Positions 9,682 to 18,122 of a stretch of DNA of 64,000 bases are shown here, one piece after another. Under the pieces are notes generated by a model that was not told where the DNA came from, ran no database searches, and saw nothing but the letters and a program-made list of their open reading frames with translations. A program made the position numbers and the translations under genes. The stretch covers positions 124,001 through 188,000 of the forward strand of contig JACDDA010000003.1 of NCBI GenBank assembly GCA_013817245.1. The letters are read 5' to 3'. Source of the DNA: Gammaproteobacteria bacterium. Its GTDB lineage: Bacteria > Pseudomonadota > Gammaproteobacteria > HTCC5015. Each line of letters opens with the position of its first letter. Positions within the stretch are counted from its first letter, which is position 1.

Positions 9682-10266
9682 TTAACGTAATGGCGCTGCT
9701 TCCACACCAGCAACCGGTTCAGGGGCTGGCTCAAAATCCATCGGCGCATTGCCTGCATCGACTGCGGGTGCGCTGTTAGTTTGCGCATCGCTGGCTTTGC
9801 CACGCGCTTCTTCAGCACCGATCATGTCACCTTTTTGTTCACGCGCACGGCCAATAATTAACCAGTTACGATACGTCAACGCTGCATCGCTCCCAGCCAT
9901 ATCATTCGATTTCATAGCCGCGCTTTCAGCTTGTGCAGGATCACCTTTACGCAATTGCAATTCCGCTAAGCGACTCCACAATACGCCATCGGTGGGCTCA
10001 ATGCGCAAAGCACGTTCTAAATACATAACAGCAGCGGCATTATCGCCTGATTTACGAGCGGTTTCTGATTGTTTCCACAAATCCATTACCGCTGGATTAC
10101 CAATATTATGTTTAACATTTTGCGTCATCGTGGGCTGTATGACGATGGGTTCTGGTAATGATTGACCGAAATCCACCGGTTCTGGTGCTTTTTTACGAGG
10201 CGAACCACACGCGACCAATGCCAACGCCACTGCGAACAACAAGCCGAATTTCAGTACATTCTTCAT
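9682..10266 (-). CDS. TPR-containing lipoprotein
   Basis: The 194-residue product starts at the ATG at 10266 (MKNVLKFG), placed 7-8 bases after a strong GGAGGAAG Shine-Dalgarno sequence; the frame is open a little further. A lipoprotein signal peptide ends in LVAC-G, so Cys would be lipidated. Residues ~55-130 resemble two or three TPR units (ERALRIEPTDG, LAELQLRKGD, AESAAMKSND). The tail is rich in Ala, Pro and Glu. It sits between mrcB and yoaA on the same strand, and could assist cell-wall synthesis as other TPR lipoproteins do with PBPs. That role is inferred only from position. Confidence 0.75.
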   Translation of the reverse strand: MKNVLKFGLLFAVALALVACGSPRKKAPEPVDFGQSLPEPIVIQPTMTQNVKHNIGNPAVMDLWKQSETARKSGDNAAAVMYLERALRIEPTDGVLWSRLAELQLRKGDPAQAESAAMKSNDMAGSDAALTYRNWLIIGRAREQKGDMIGAEEARGKASDAQTNSAPAVDAGNAPMDFEPAPEPVAGVEAAPLR

Positions 10267-10353
10267 AAAACGCTTCCTCCCGATTATCACAATAATTCTG
10301 CTATTTTTACTTTACGAATAACATCAACAATTTCGCGCCAAATCAATTCAATA

Positions 10354-12696
10354 TCAATTAAACAAACGTTGCCAAAATGATTGGCCTTGGCATTTCGCTT
10401 CTTCTATCGGCGCGACACCTATTATAAAGGGCAATTGTACTACATTGTCACATTTAGCAGCGCTCAAGCCACCGGATTGTGCATCGACCCAGAGCGCTTG
10501 CACATTGGCCGGCATCGCACGCTCCAAAGGCGTCGAATCTACCTGCTCAAAAATGGAAGTCCACAGCGGCAACGCAGCGCTGCCCCCACTAATATTAGCG
10601 GCGCCATGATCATCACGTCCCACCCACACCACCGCTAAATGTTCGCCAGTGTAGCCCGCAAACCACGCATCTCGCGCAGTATCACTGGTGCCGGTTTTAC
10701 CGGCGGGTTGTAATGCCGCCATGCGCGCATAAACACTTTGTGCAGTGCCTTCTGTAAACACACGCTGCATTAGATGATTCAACACATAAGCAACGTCGCT
10801 TTTAATTACCGGTTTTAACGCTAAAGGATAACGTTTCAAGCGCGCACCATTCGCGGTGGCGACTTCGCGCACCGCGCGCAAAGGTGTATAAAAACCATTA
10901 CTCGCAAATGTTTGATACATCTGCGTAACTTCATACGGCGAAAGATCAACCGCACCTAAAAATAAAGAAGGATATAAAGGTATGTTAGATTGCACACCTA
11001 ACTTGTGCATCCAATCTGCGATTCGTTTAACACCTAAACCCATGCCCAATTGCACTGTCGCGGCGTTATACGATTGCGCCAATGCTTTATATAACAACAC
11101 CTCACCATGAAATTGTTTATCATAATTTTGTGGTGACCAATCTTGTCCTTTCGGACCTCGCAAACTAACCGGTTGATCTTGCAACATCGAAGCGGCGTGA
11201 TAACGTCCCGTCTCTAATGCCGCCAAATACACCACCGGTTTAATCAAAGAACCAATTTGACGTTTTGCATCCAGCGCACGATTAAAGCCCGGGAAATTAG
11301 GTTGCGCACTGCCCACTATCGCAAGCACTTCACCGTTATTGACCGTGGTGACTAAAGCCGCCGCTTGTAACTGATTTTTAGTTTTTAAATGTTTGGTTTT
11401 ATTAAGCGTAGCAATGCCGCGACTCAACACTTGCTCCGTCACCGCTTGCACCTGTGGATCTAACGTTGTAAAAATCCGCAAACCTTCGCTACGCAATGCA
11501 TCATCACTATAATCCGTTTGTAATTGACGCTTAACCAAATCAATAAAAGCGGGATAACGCGTATGCTGAATATCATTGCTGTCAATTAAATCGAGAGAAC
11601 TTAAACGCGCACGTTGTGCTTCTACTGCATCAACCAAGCCTTCTTGCAGCATTAAATTAATAACGACGTTCCGCCGTTCTAATGCTGCTTTGGGATTGCG
11701 TCGTGGATCATAATACGAAGGACCTTTAATCAACCCAACTAATAATGCAATGTGTTCGGTTTTTAAATCATTTAAATCTCGTCCAAAATAATGCTCAGCT
11801 GCTAAACCAATACCATGAATCGCACGTTCACCATCTTGTCCAAAATACACTTCGTTTAAATACGTTTCTAAAATTTCAGACTTGCTATAGTGCAGTTCTA
11901 ACAATATCGCCATCAAAGCCTCTAACGCTTTCCGGCGCAAAGTGCGCTCACTACTCAAGAAAAAATTCTTTACCAATTGCTGCGTCAAAGTGCTACCACC
12001 CTGCACCGTTCCACCCGCTTTTAAATTGGCAAACATGGCACGTACAATAGCCATCACTTGAATGCCGTGATGATCTTTAAAATATCGATCTTCAACGACT
12101 AACAAACTTGCAAGCAATACTGGCGGCACATCTTGTACGCGCACCAAATTACGATCTTCCGTATGCGCAGGGTAAATATTAGCAATTAATAAGGGCTCCA
12201 AACGCAACAAAGATTGTGCTTTTCCATTTGCATCGCGCATGAATGCTATTTTTTTTTCATTGAACACCAAATGATATTGATTAGGCGTTTCTTGCTGATC
12301 CCAAAAAGTAAACCCACGCGTATGAAAAATAATTTGCTGACCTTGAATCCGATAACTGCCGGGGCCTTGCGCATCTTGTCGATAACGCAAACGCATCAAT
12401 TCCTTACGTAAGTTTTCCAAGCCAAGCGTTTGGCCAACGAATAATTCTAAAGGTCTTGCGTAAACGCGAGCAGGTAAAGTCCAGCGGTGACTTTCAAATT
12501 TTTGGCGTAATGAAGCGTCTAACCAAACGATATAGCCCGCGCCTAATGCCAAACAAATAAAAGCCGTAATTAAAAATAAAGGCCAAACAGAACGTTTGCG
12601 GCTAGCAGCAGAAGCATTGGCGTCACTAGAGCGTGCGCGGCCGATGCCACGGCGTGAACGGTTTTTTTTAGAAGGGTCGCGCTTATTATCACTCAC
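10354..12696 (-). CDS. mrcB: Bifunctional peptidoglycan synthase PBP1B
   Basis: A class A penicillin-binding protein. After a basic cytoplasmic tail (KKNRSRRGIGR) and one membrane helix come a UB2H-like region (ARPLELFVGQ), a GT51 glycosyltransferase domain and a transpeptidase domain. The glycosyltransferase carries EDRYFKDHHG and GGSTLTQQL; the transpeptidase carries GSLIKP (SxxK), SYN and KTGTSD. The set of domains and motifs marks PBP1B rather than PBP1A. The longest frame begins at 12726, but I favour the GTG at 12696 (VSDNKRD), which has an AGG upstream and removes an odd Cys-rich start; this choice is uncertain. The enzyme polymerises and cross-links glycan in the periplasm. Confidence 0.92.
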   Translation of the reverse strand: MSDNKRDPSKKNRSRRGIGRARSSDANASAASRKRSVWPLFLITAFICLALGAGYIVWLDASLRQKFESHRWTLPARVYARPLELFVGQTLGLENLRKELMRLRYRQDAQGPGSYRIQGQQIIFHTRGFTFWDQQETPNQYHLVFNEKKIAFMRDANGKAQSLLRLEPLLIANIYPAHTEDRNLVRVQDVPPVLLASLLVVEDRYFKDHHGIQVMAIVRAMFANLKAGGTVQGGSTLTQQLVKNFFLSSERTLRRKALEALMAILLELHYSKSEILETYLNEVYFGQDGERAIHGIGLAAEHYFGRDLNDLKTEHIALLVGLIKGPSYYDPRRNPKAALERRNVVINLMLQEGLVDAVEAQRARLSSLDLIDSNDIQHTRYPAFIDLVKRQLQTDYSDDALRSEGLRIFTTLDPQVQAVTEQVLSRGIATLNKTKHLKTKNQLQAAALVTTVNNGEVLAIVGSAQPNFPGFNRALDAKRQIGSLIKPVVYLAALETGRYHAASMLQDQPVSLRGPKGQDWSPQNYDKQFHGEVLLYKALAQSYNAATVQLGMGLGVKRIADWMHKLGVQSNIPLYPSLFLGAVDLSPYEVTQMYQTFASNGFYTPLRAVREVATANGARLKRYPLALKPVIKSDVAYVLNHLMQRVFTEGTAQSVYARMAALQPAGKTGTSDTARDAWFAGYTGEHLAVVWVGRDDHGAANISGGSAALPLWTSIFEQVDSTPLERAMPANVQALWVDAQSGGLSAAKCDNVVQLPFIIGVAPIEEAKCQGQSFWQRLFN

Positions 12697-12812
12697 GTAA
12701 AACAACCTGCAGCAAGCGCTCATCAATGAGCGTTAATGACACAGGTTTATACCCTATTTTGTGACACGACGGAAAGAACTAAGCAGAGATCTCTACAAAA
12801 ATTATTAGTGGC

Positions 12813-14057
12813 TTAAAGCATATTTGTCATGCCTTGAGTCCACTCAAACGCTTCCATATTTGCGACCATAATATCGCCAGGGGCCAAGCCCGCAAAATGC
12901 AAACCGTCCCAATCCGATTTTTCATACGCTAACACGCAACATAAGGCCTCACCCATACTGCCTTCATGCTGCAAAATAGCTTGTTTAATAGCATCATTCA
13001 GCGGCAGCTGCGTCAACAAACGCTCAAGCGGATATTCCATCAACATATCTAATGCTGAAAAAAGACCGGCAGTAAAATAACTATCATAAGGCTTAAGCTG
13101 GGCTTCACGCGCTAATCCTTCGCACATCTTGGCGCGCATCAACGCTAGCTCGATCATCACTTTCGGACAATCATTCATGCTGCTTAAGGCCATTAAAGAC
13201 GTCCACGAACGTAATGGATTTTTACCTAACAAAGCCACCGCTTGCGAAACAGAATCAATCGGACTGGGCAAACCAAAAAATGCGGAATTCATTAAGCGCA
13301 TCAACTTGAAACTCATGGCTACGTCATGACTAATGATTCTTTCAATATCGATTAATTCAGAATCAGGGTTATACAAAACCGCCAACAAATTCATTACCGT
13401 TAATTTATTGCCCGGCATTTCTTTCGTCGCATACACGCGTGGCTTGCTGAGTAAAAAACCTTGGCAATAATCAAAGCCTACGTCGCAATACAATTTATAT
13501 TGCTCCAAACTTTCAACCCGTAACGCCAATAATTTTATATGATTGTATTTGCGAAACTTAGCCACAAACGTGCGTAAATAACTATCACTCAAACCTTCGG
13601 CGCAAACTTTAATCAAACTAATATTTGGCAACAGATCTTTTAAATCTTCACGACCATTAAAATTATCTAACGCTAAGGTAAAACCCTTTTTCCGTAGATT
13701 GCGACAGACGTCAATTACTTCGCGGTTAATTTCGATGTCACAAGGAATTTCTAAAATGACTTGTTTGGGCGGCAGTGGCAAATTAATGGCTTCTGGCAAC
13801 ATACGTTCAGTTAAATTAATACTCGCCAAACGATCACCGACTAAGTTTTTTAAACCCATATTCATAAATGCATTTAAAATCACTTGTGCCGTCGCGGTAT
13901 CTGAGCCTACATCTTCCATGCCATAACCATTGCCACGAAATAATAATTCATAGGCATACACACCCATTTGTTTATTATAAATAGGTTGGCGCGCCACCAT
14001 GGCATCCGACAATATAGGCTGATTAACAGGCGTGTCCTTGCTGTGCCCCATTGGCAT
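12813..14057 (-). CDS. EAL-like/HDOD signalling protein (YuxH/CdgJ type)
   Basis: The N-terminal half is an EAL-like domain and the C-terminal half (about residues 200-400) an HDOD domain. In the EAL part the signature is YELLFRG, with the catalytic E-A-L and most metal ligands lost (ALDNFNG in place of DDFGxG), so it is unlikely to degrade c-di-GMP. This domain pair occurs in regulators of motility and pilus function such as CdgJ of Vibrio and YuxH. The ATG at 14057 (MPMGHS) follows an AAGGAAAGGA ribosome binding site; the frame is open 12 codons further up. It is divergent from the MarC-family gene. Confidence 0.85.
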   Translation of the reverse strand: MPMGHSKDTPVNQPILSDAMVARQPIYNKQMGVYAYELLFRGNGYGMEDVGSDTATAQVILNAFMNMGLKNLVGDRLASINLTERMLPEAINLPLPPKQVILEIPCDIEINREVIDVCRNLRKKGFTLALDNFNGREDLKDLLPNISLIKVCAEGLSDSYLRTFVAKFRKYNHIKLLALRVESLEQYKLYCDVGFDYCQGFLLSKPRVYATKEMPGNKLTVMNLLAVLYNPDSELIDIERIISHDVAMSFKLMRLMNSAFFGLPSPIDSVSQAVALLGKNPLRSWTSLMALSSMNDCPKVMIELALMRAKMCEGLAREAQLKPYDSYFTAGLFSALDMLMEYPLERLLTQLPLNDAIKQAILQHEGSMGEALCCVLAYEKSDWDGLHFAGLAPGDIMVANMEAFEWTQGMTNML

Positions 14058-14118
14058 ATACGATTCCTTTCCTTGAAACCAGATCTTCTGCATTCGTTGG
14101 CGGCGATTGGCCGAAAAG

Positions 14119-14147
14119 CTTTAGACCAACTACACTCTATATATAAT
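14119..14147 (+). promoter_or_regulatory. Likely promoter of the MarC-family gene
   Basis: In the divergent gap between the HDOD gene and the MarC-family gene, a perfect -10 box TATAAT lies at 14142-14147. The hexamer TTTAGA about 16 bases upstream is only a moderate match to a -35 box. The spacing to the ATG at 14170 leaves a leader of about 15 bases. The surrounding AT-rich run (TATATATAATATAA) could also melt for the divergent gene. Confidence 0.4.
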
Positions 14148-14169
14148 ATAAATAACGAGTATTTTGCAC

Positions 14170-14760
14170 ATGACACTGACCGCTGCCATTATTTTGTTTT
14201 TCTTGGTGCTGGATCCTTTAGGCAATGTGCCGATGTTTCTTAGCATCTTGAAAAATCTACCGCCTGACCGTCAGCGCCAAATTATTGTGCGTGAATTATT
14301 AATCGCGCTACTCGTGTTATTACTTTTTATGGCACTTGGGAAATATTTTTTACAATTACTGCATATTAGCGAACCCGCCTTATCAGTCGCGGGTGGCCTC
14401 GTGTTATTTCTTATTGCAATCCGTATGGCATTTCCTCATCTGCAAGATATGCCCGACACTAACGACGACGAACCTTTTATCGTACCCTTAGCGATTCCTT
14501 TGGTTGCAGGGCCCTCTGCGATTGCGACGGTTTTATTAGTTATGTCACAATCACCCGAGCGATGGACTATTTGGTTAACCGCGTTGATTATTGCTTGGGG
14601 CATCGCCGCGCTTATCTTATATTTCAGCACTGCGTTTCATCGTTATTTAGGACGGAAAGGTTTAATGGCAATGGAACGTTTAATGGGAATGTTGTTAACG
14701 GTCATTGCAGTACAAATGTTTATGAACGGCATCGCTGATTTTATTCACACTCTAAATTAA
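14170..14760 (+). CDS. MarC/YhgN-family membrane protein
   Basis: A small integral membrane protein of the MarC family (UPF0056), whose transport substrate is not firmly known. Six hydrophobic helices are visible. The family signatures are the opening LDPLGNVPMF, the PLAIPLVAGP loop in the middle, and the terminal RLMGMLLTVIAVQMFMNG. ATG at 14170 is preferred to the TTG six bases earlier. The protein has typical length (196 residues). Confidence 0.87.
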   Translation: MTLTAAIILFFLVLDPLGNVPMFLSILKNLPPDRQRQIIVRELLIALLVLLLFMALGKYFLQLLHISEPALSVAGGLVLFLIAIRMAFPHLQDMPDTNDDEPFIVPLAIPLVAGPSAIATVLLVMSQSPERWTIWLTALIIAWGIAALILYFSTAFHRYLGRKGLMAMERLMGMLLTVIAVQMFMNGIADFIHTLN

Positions 14761-14810
14761 TCAACGCACAGGTTTATTTTTAATCTCAACAACAATAAAA
14801 AATATCTGCC

Positions 14811-15608
14811 ATGAACAATGATAACCAACAAATTTGTCGCGCTTTATGCATCGCTGAGCGTTTTCAGTTTGAATCACTATGCCAACATTTATTAAGTTAT
14901 CATCGCGGCACTCGTTATCGCGATGCACTGCATCTTGATGTCCCCAACGGCGCAGTTTTTATTTTTCATTACGGTGTCTTAGTCACATGGGGTCTTAACA
15001 AAACGGCACTGGATGATTTATTGTCCGAAGTTAATCTTTTTACCGATCAACCTTTAGCAGAACCCGAACGCGAAAGTTACAGCTTTCAATTAGGCGAACG
15101 CACGCATATGAGTAGCGATGTCATCACGCTCACGACTGACACCGTGCAAGAAAGACTGGCCTTATCACATGGTCTGGCGCAATCGGTCAAACTTAATACA
15201 TACGAAACGCGCGTGCGTAACACCATCACTAGCACCGTAGGCATTCCTGAAACACTGGCGCGCACGGGTCGCACACATTTAAGCCGACGCGCCATCGCAA
15301 AAATTCGTGGTCGCTTATTTTTAACAAAAGCGGATGTGATGCTGAACTATGACTTACTCGATACACCCGAATTTTTCTGGGAATATCCCGAACTCGAATC
15401 TTATTACGAAATCCCCGCACGTTATCTCGAACTTAAACAACGCATTGAAGTGCTGACGCTAAAACTCGGCACCATTCACGAATTATTAGAAATGCTCGCC
15501 GATGAACAAAAACACCAACACTCCGCATTTTTAGAATGGATCATCATCTGGCTAATTGCTTTAGAAATTTTTGCCTTCGTCTTTCACGACATCCTCGGTT
15601 GGTTTTAA
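14811..15608 (+). CDS. RMD1/YagE (DUF155) family protein
   Basis: The product matches the RMD1/DUF155 family by its layout: an N-terminal mixed region with NGAVFIFHYGVLVTWG, a middle part rich in charged residues (AIAKIRGRLFLTKADVML, FFWEYPELE), a coiled coil at about residues 205-240 and a single C-terminal membrane helix (IIIWLIALEIFAFVFHDIL). Yeast relatives sit in mitochondria; the bacterial role is unknown. It follows the MarC-family gene by 50 bases on the same strand. It likely anchors to the inner membrane by its tail. Confidence 0.8.
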   Translation: MNNDNQQICRALCIAERFQFESLCQHLLSYHRGTRYRDALHLDVPNGAVFIFHYGVLVTWGLNKTALDDLLSEVNLFTDQPLAEPERESYSFQLGERTHMSSDVITLTTDTVQERLALSHGLAQSVKLNTYETRVRNTITSTVGIPETLARTGRTHLSRRAIAKIRGRLFLTKADVMLNYDLLDTPEFFWEYPELESYYEIPARYLELKQRIEVLTLKLGTIHELLEMLADEQKHQHSAFLEWIIIWLIALEIFAFVFHDILGWF

Positions 15609-15631
15609 TCTCCACCCATAGCAGCAAGTAA

Positions 15632-15811
15632 TGGCACAAACCCCAGAATTTAGTTGCGGCTTATGCCCCGCTTTGGGAAGATGGCGCCGCAATATCTACT
15701 ATTGGATATTCACAGGAAGGTGGCGAGCGTGGACGCTTAAAAATAGCCTTTAGCAAGGAGGCTGGCCGCCTGTATGGCGAAAACAAGCAACAAAGAGAGC
15801 AACTAATATGA
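15632..15811 (+). pseudogene. Start-less ORF fragment coupled to the MDR oxidoreductase gene
   Basis: Between the RMD1 gene and the oxidoreductase, one frame stays open for 59 codons after a TAA at 15629 and has no ATG near its beginning. It reads like real protein (YAPLWEDGAA, GGERGRLKIAFSKEA, RLYGENKQQREQL). Its TGA overlaps the ATG of the next gene by 4 bases, as in coupled operon genes. The simplest reading is the 3' remnant of a deleted upstream gene. A competing 40-codon ATG frame starts at 15631. I do not recognise the parent family. Confidence 0.35.
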
Positions 15812-16758
15812 AAGCAATTGTTATAAATGAATTTGGCGGTCCTAACGTATTCAAAGACGCAGACGTTGACGCACCTAAACCCCTACACAATGAAGCCATT
15901 GTCCAAGTCCACGCGGCGGGCTTAAATCCTTTCGACACCAAAATGCGGGTCGGCAAATTAGCGCCTTTCTTTGGTTTAAAGTTACCTTTAATCATCGGCT
16001 GGGACGTTGCCGGTGTTGTTACTGAAGTTGGCTTCGACGTTGACGAAGTTAAAGTTGGCGACCGTGTGTACGGCATGATTCAACCGATTCGTCCGGGTTC
16101 TGCAGCAGAATACGTAGCAGTACAATCCGAATTTTTACGCGTTATGCCTGCCAAAATGAGTTTTGAAGAAGCAGCCGCCATTCCAATGGCAGCCGAAACC
16201 GCCTGGTTTGGTTTAGTCAACCTCGGCAAAATCAAAAAAGGTGATCGCGTATTAGTTCACGCTGGCGCCGGCGGTGTTGGCATGTATGGTATTCAAATCG
16301 CGAAAGCGATGGGCGCATGGGTTGCGACTACTTGCAGCACACGCAATGTTGAGTTCTGCAAATCATTAGGTGCAGATCAAGTCATCGATTACACCCAACA
16401 AGACTTCAGTAAAGAACTCAAAGACATCGACGTGGCCATTGACGTATTAGGCGGCGACGCCAACCTCAACACCTATAAAGTGTTGAAACGTGGCGGTACT
16501 TTATTGTGCGTATTACGTTACGACTTAGCCGATATGCAAAACCGCGAACGTCTTACCCAAGAACATGGCGTGAATGTACACACCGTTGTTTTCAGCAACA
16601 AGCCCGCCGCATTAGATGAACTGAATAAATTGTACGAAGCCGGTAAACTCAAAGTACATCACGAAGTGGTTCCGTTTAACGCTGCATCACTCACCAAAGC
16701 TCACGAACAATTAGAATCTGCTCGTACGCGTGGCAAGTTAGTCATGAAAGTTAAGTAA
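15808..16758 (+). CDS. Zinc-free MDR oxidoreductase, NADPH:quinone reductase-like
   Basis: A medium-chain dehydrogenase/reductase of the quinone reductase group. The GroES-like N-terminal half contains GWDVAGVVTEVG. The Rossmann half contains HAGAGGVGMYGIQIAK (about residues 151-166), the NAD(P)H-binding loop. Structural zinc cysteines are absent, as in quinone reductases. Length is 316 residues. It is the last gene before a strong bidirectional terminator. Natural substrate cannot be told; reduction of quinones or alpha,beta-unsaturated carbonyls is usual for the family. Confidence 0.85.
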   Translation: MKAIVINEFGGPNVFKDADVDAPKPLHNEAIVQVHAAGLNPFDTKMRVGKLAPFFGLKLPLIIGWDVAGVVTEVGFDVDEVKVGDRVYGMIQPIRPGSAAEYVAVQSEFLRVMPAKMSFEEAAAIPMAAETAWFGLVNLGKIKKGDRVLVHAGAGGVGMYGIQIAKAMGAWVATTCSTRNVEFCKSLGADQVIDYTQQDFSKELKDIDVAIDVLGGDANLNTYKVLKRGGTLLCVLRYDLADMQNRERLTQEHGVNVHTVVFSNKPAALDELNKLYEAGKLKVHHEVVPFNAASLTKAHEQLESARTRGKLVMKVK

Positions 16759-16780
16759 TTTTTTATTACTGAACAATAAA

Positions 16781-16806
16781 AACCCCGGCATGCCGGGGTT
16801 TTTTTA
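16781..16806. terminator. Bidirectional intrinsic terminator
   Basis: The core CCCCGGCATGCCGGGG is a perfect palindrome, with A-rich sequence on the left and a T-run of eight on the right. It stands between the convergent oxidoreductase gene and rlmI and can stop transcription from either side. Confidence 0.9.
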
Positions 16807-16854
16807 TAATGATGACTAGTCTGTGCTAAATGCTAAACAACCTACTCTTAAAAT

Positions 16855-18042
16855 TTACAAAACTCGTACAAACGCGCATTTTAAATATTCGGTTTCAGCA
16901 ATCGCCGGATGCACAGGATGATCGGGTGCTTGGCCGCCAAATTTTATAATTTGTGCTTGGCGTTGGCTGCGCACCGCAGCATGACGTACGGCATCGGTTA
17001 ATTCATCGCGACTTAAATGCATGGAACACGATGCACTGGCTAAGATACCGCCTTCGGGTAATAAACGCATCGCGAGTTCATTAATACGGCGATAGGCTTG
17101 CAAACCTTCTGCGTGATCTTTTTTGCGTTTAATAAATGCCGGTGGATCTAAAATAATCACATCAAACATTTCATTATTATCACGCAGTTGACGTAGTACT
17201 TCTAAGGCTTTGCCTCGTAAGCTTTTTACACTGTCACTCAGATTGTTTAACGCAGCATTACGTTGTACAAATTCTAATGCTTGTGCAGAGCTGTCAACAC
17301 ACACTACTTCTTTTGCGCCTGCTAATGCGGCTTGTATGCCCCACGCGCCTGCGTAACAAAATACGTCTAACACGCGTTTGCCTTGGCAAAATTGCGCAAG
17401 GTATTGGCGGTTATCACGGTGATCATAAAACCAGCCGGTTTTTTGGCCATCGCTTAATGACGCTTCAAAAATGGCATTGCCTTCACGCACGGGCAAAATA
17501 TCAGGCACGTCGCCCCAGGCTTTTTCACTATATAAAGGTAAGCCCTCTACTTCACGTACGCCGGAATCGTTTTTCCACCAAATACCGGTGGGTTTATAAA
17601 TCTCAATTAATAACGGTAATAAAATATCGCGCTGTTGTTCTACTGCCGCAGTGCCGATTTGCACCATCAAGGTGCCGCCAAAACGATCAATCACTAAACC
17701 CGATAAACCATCGGCATCACCAAAACATTGTCTGCCATATTCACTTAAGCCTAACCGCTCACGCAAAGCGTGGGCTTGTTGTAATTTTATTTTAATAAAT
17801 TCAGCATCAAAAGCTTGTTGCGCTTGACGGCTATAAACCCGCGCACAAATCAAACTGTTCGGACTGACTGTTGCCATGCCTTGAAAACGATTTTCACTGT
17901 CCATCACTTCAACGGTTTGTCCCGCGCTAAAAGAAGTCAGCTGATTTATTTTGCGATCAACTTCGTTGCTATAAATCCAACAATGACCTTGCCGTAAACG
18001 GCGTTCACTATTTTTAACTAATTGCAGACGTGAATATGACAT
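16855..18042 (-). CDS. rlmI: 23S rRNA (cytosine1962-C5)-methyltransferase
   Basis: RlmI adds a methyl group to C1962 of 23S rRNA. The N-terminal ~85 residues form a PUA-like RNA-binding domain, followed by an EEHEE-type region and a SAM-binding Rossmann fold (VLDVFCYAGAWGIQAALAGA, about residues 225-244). The substrate motif is LDPPAF near residue 300, and a catalytic Cys lies in ASCSMH near 340. Length of 395 residues is typical. Its promoter region contains a 15-base palindrome. Confidence 0.92.
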   Translation of the reverse strand: MSYSRLQLVKNSERRLRQGHCWIYSNEVDRKINQLTSFSAGQTVEVMDSENRFQGMATVSPNSLICARVYSRQAQQAFDAEFIKIKLQQAHALRERLGLSEYGRQCFGDADGLSGLVIDRFGGTLMVQIGTAAVEQQRDILLPLLIEIYKPTGIWWKNDSGVREVEGLPLYSEKAWGDVPDILPVREGNAIFEASLSDGQKTGWFYDHRDNRQYLAQFCQGKRVLDVFCYAGAWGIQAALAGAKEVVCVDSSAQALEFVQRNAALNNLSDSVKSLRGKALEVLRQLRDNNEMFDVIILDPPAFIKRKKDHAEGLQAYRRINELAMRLLPEGGILASASCSMHLSRDELTDAVRHAAVRSQRQAQIIKFGGQAPDHPVHPAIAETEYLKCAFVRVL

Positions 18043-18079
18043 GCGAGGTTCTCAACAAGAGGGCGAGGCGACTATACGG

Positions 18080-18094
18080 CAGTCACAGTGACTG
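18080..18094. promoter_or_regulatory. 15-base palindrome upstream of rlmI
   Basis: The sequence CAGTCAC-A-GTGACTG is a perfect 7-base inverted repeat around one central base. It lies 38 bases upstream of the rlmI start and downstream of the giant surface-protein gene. No T-run follows in either direction, so an operator is more likely than a terminator. It may be chance. Confidence 0.3.
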
Positions 18095-18122
18095 TCAATA
18101 TTGATAGCAGTATCAGGAATAA

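Noticed and set aside
17277-17795. Plus-strand ORF of 172 codons
   Set aside because: Complement of rlmI, which has clear methyltransferase motifs.
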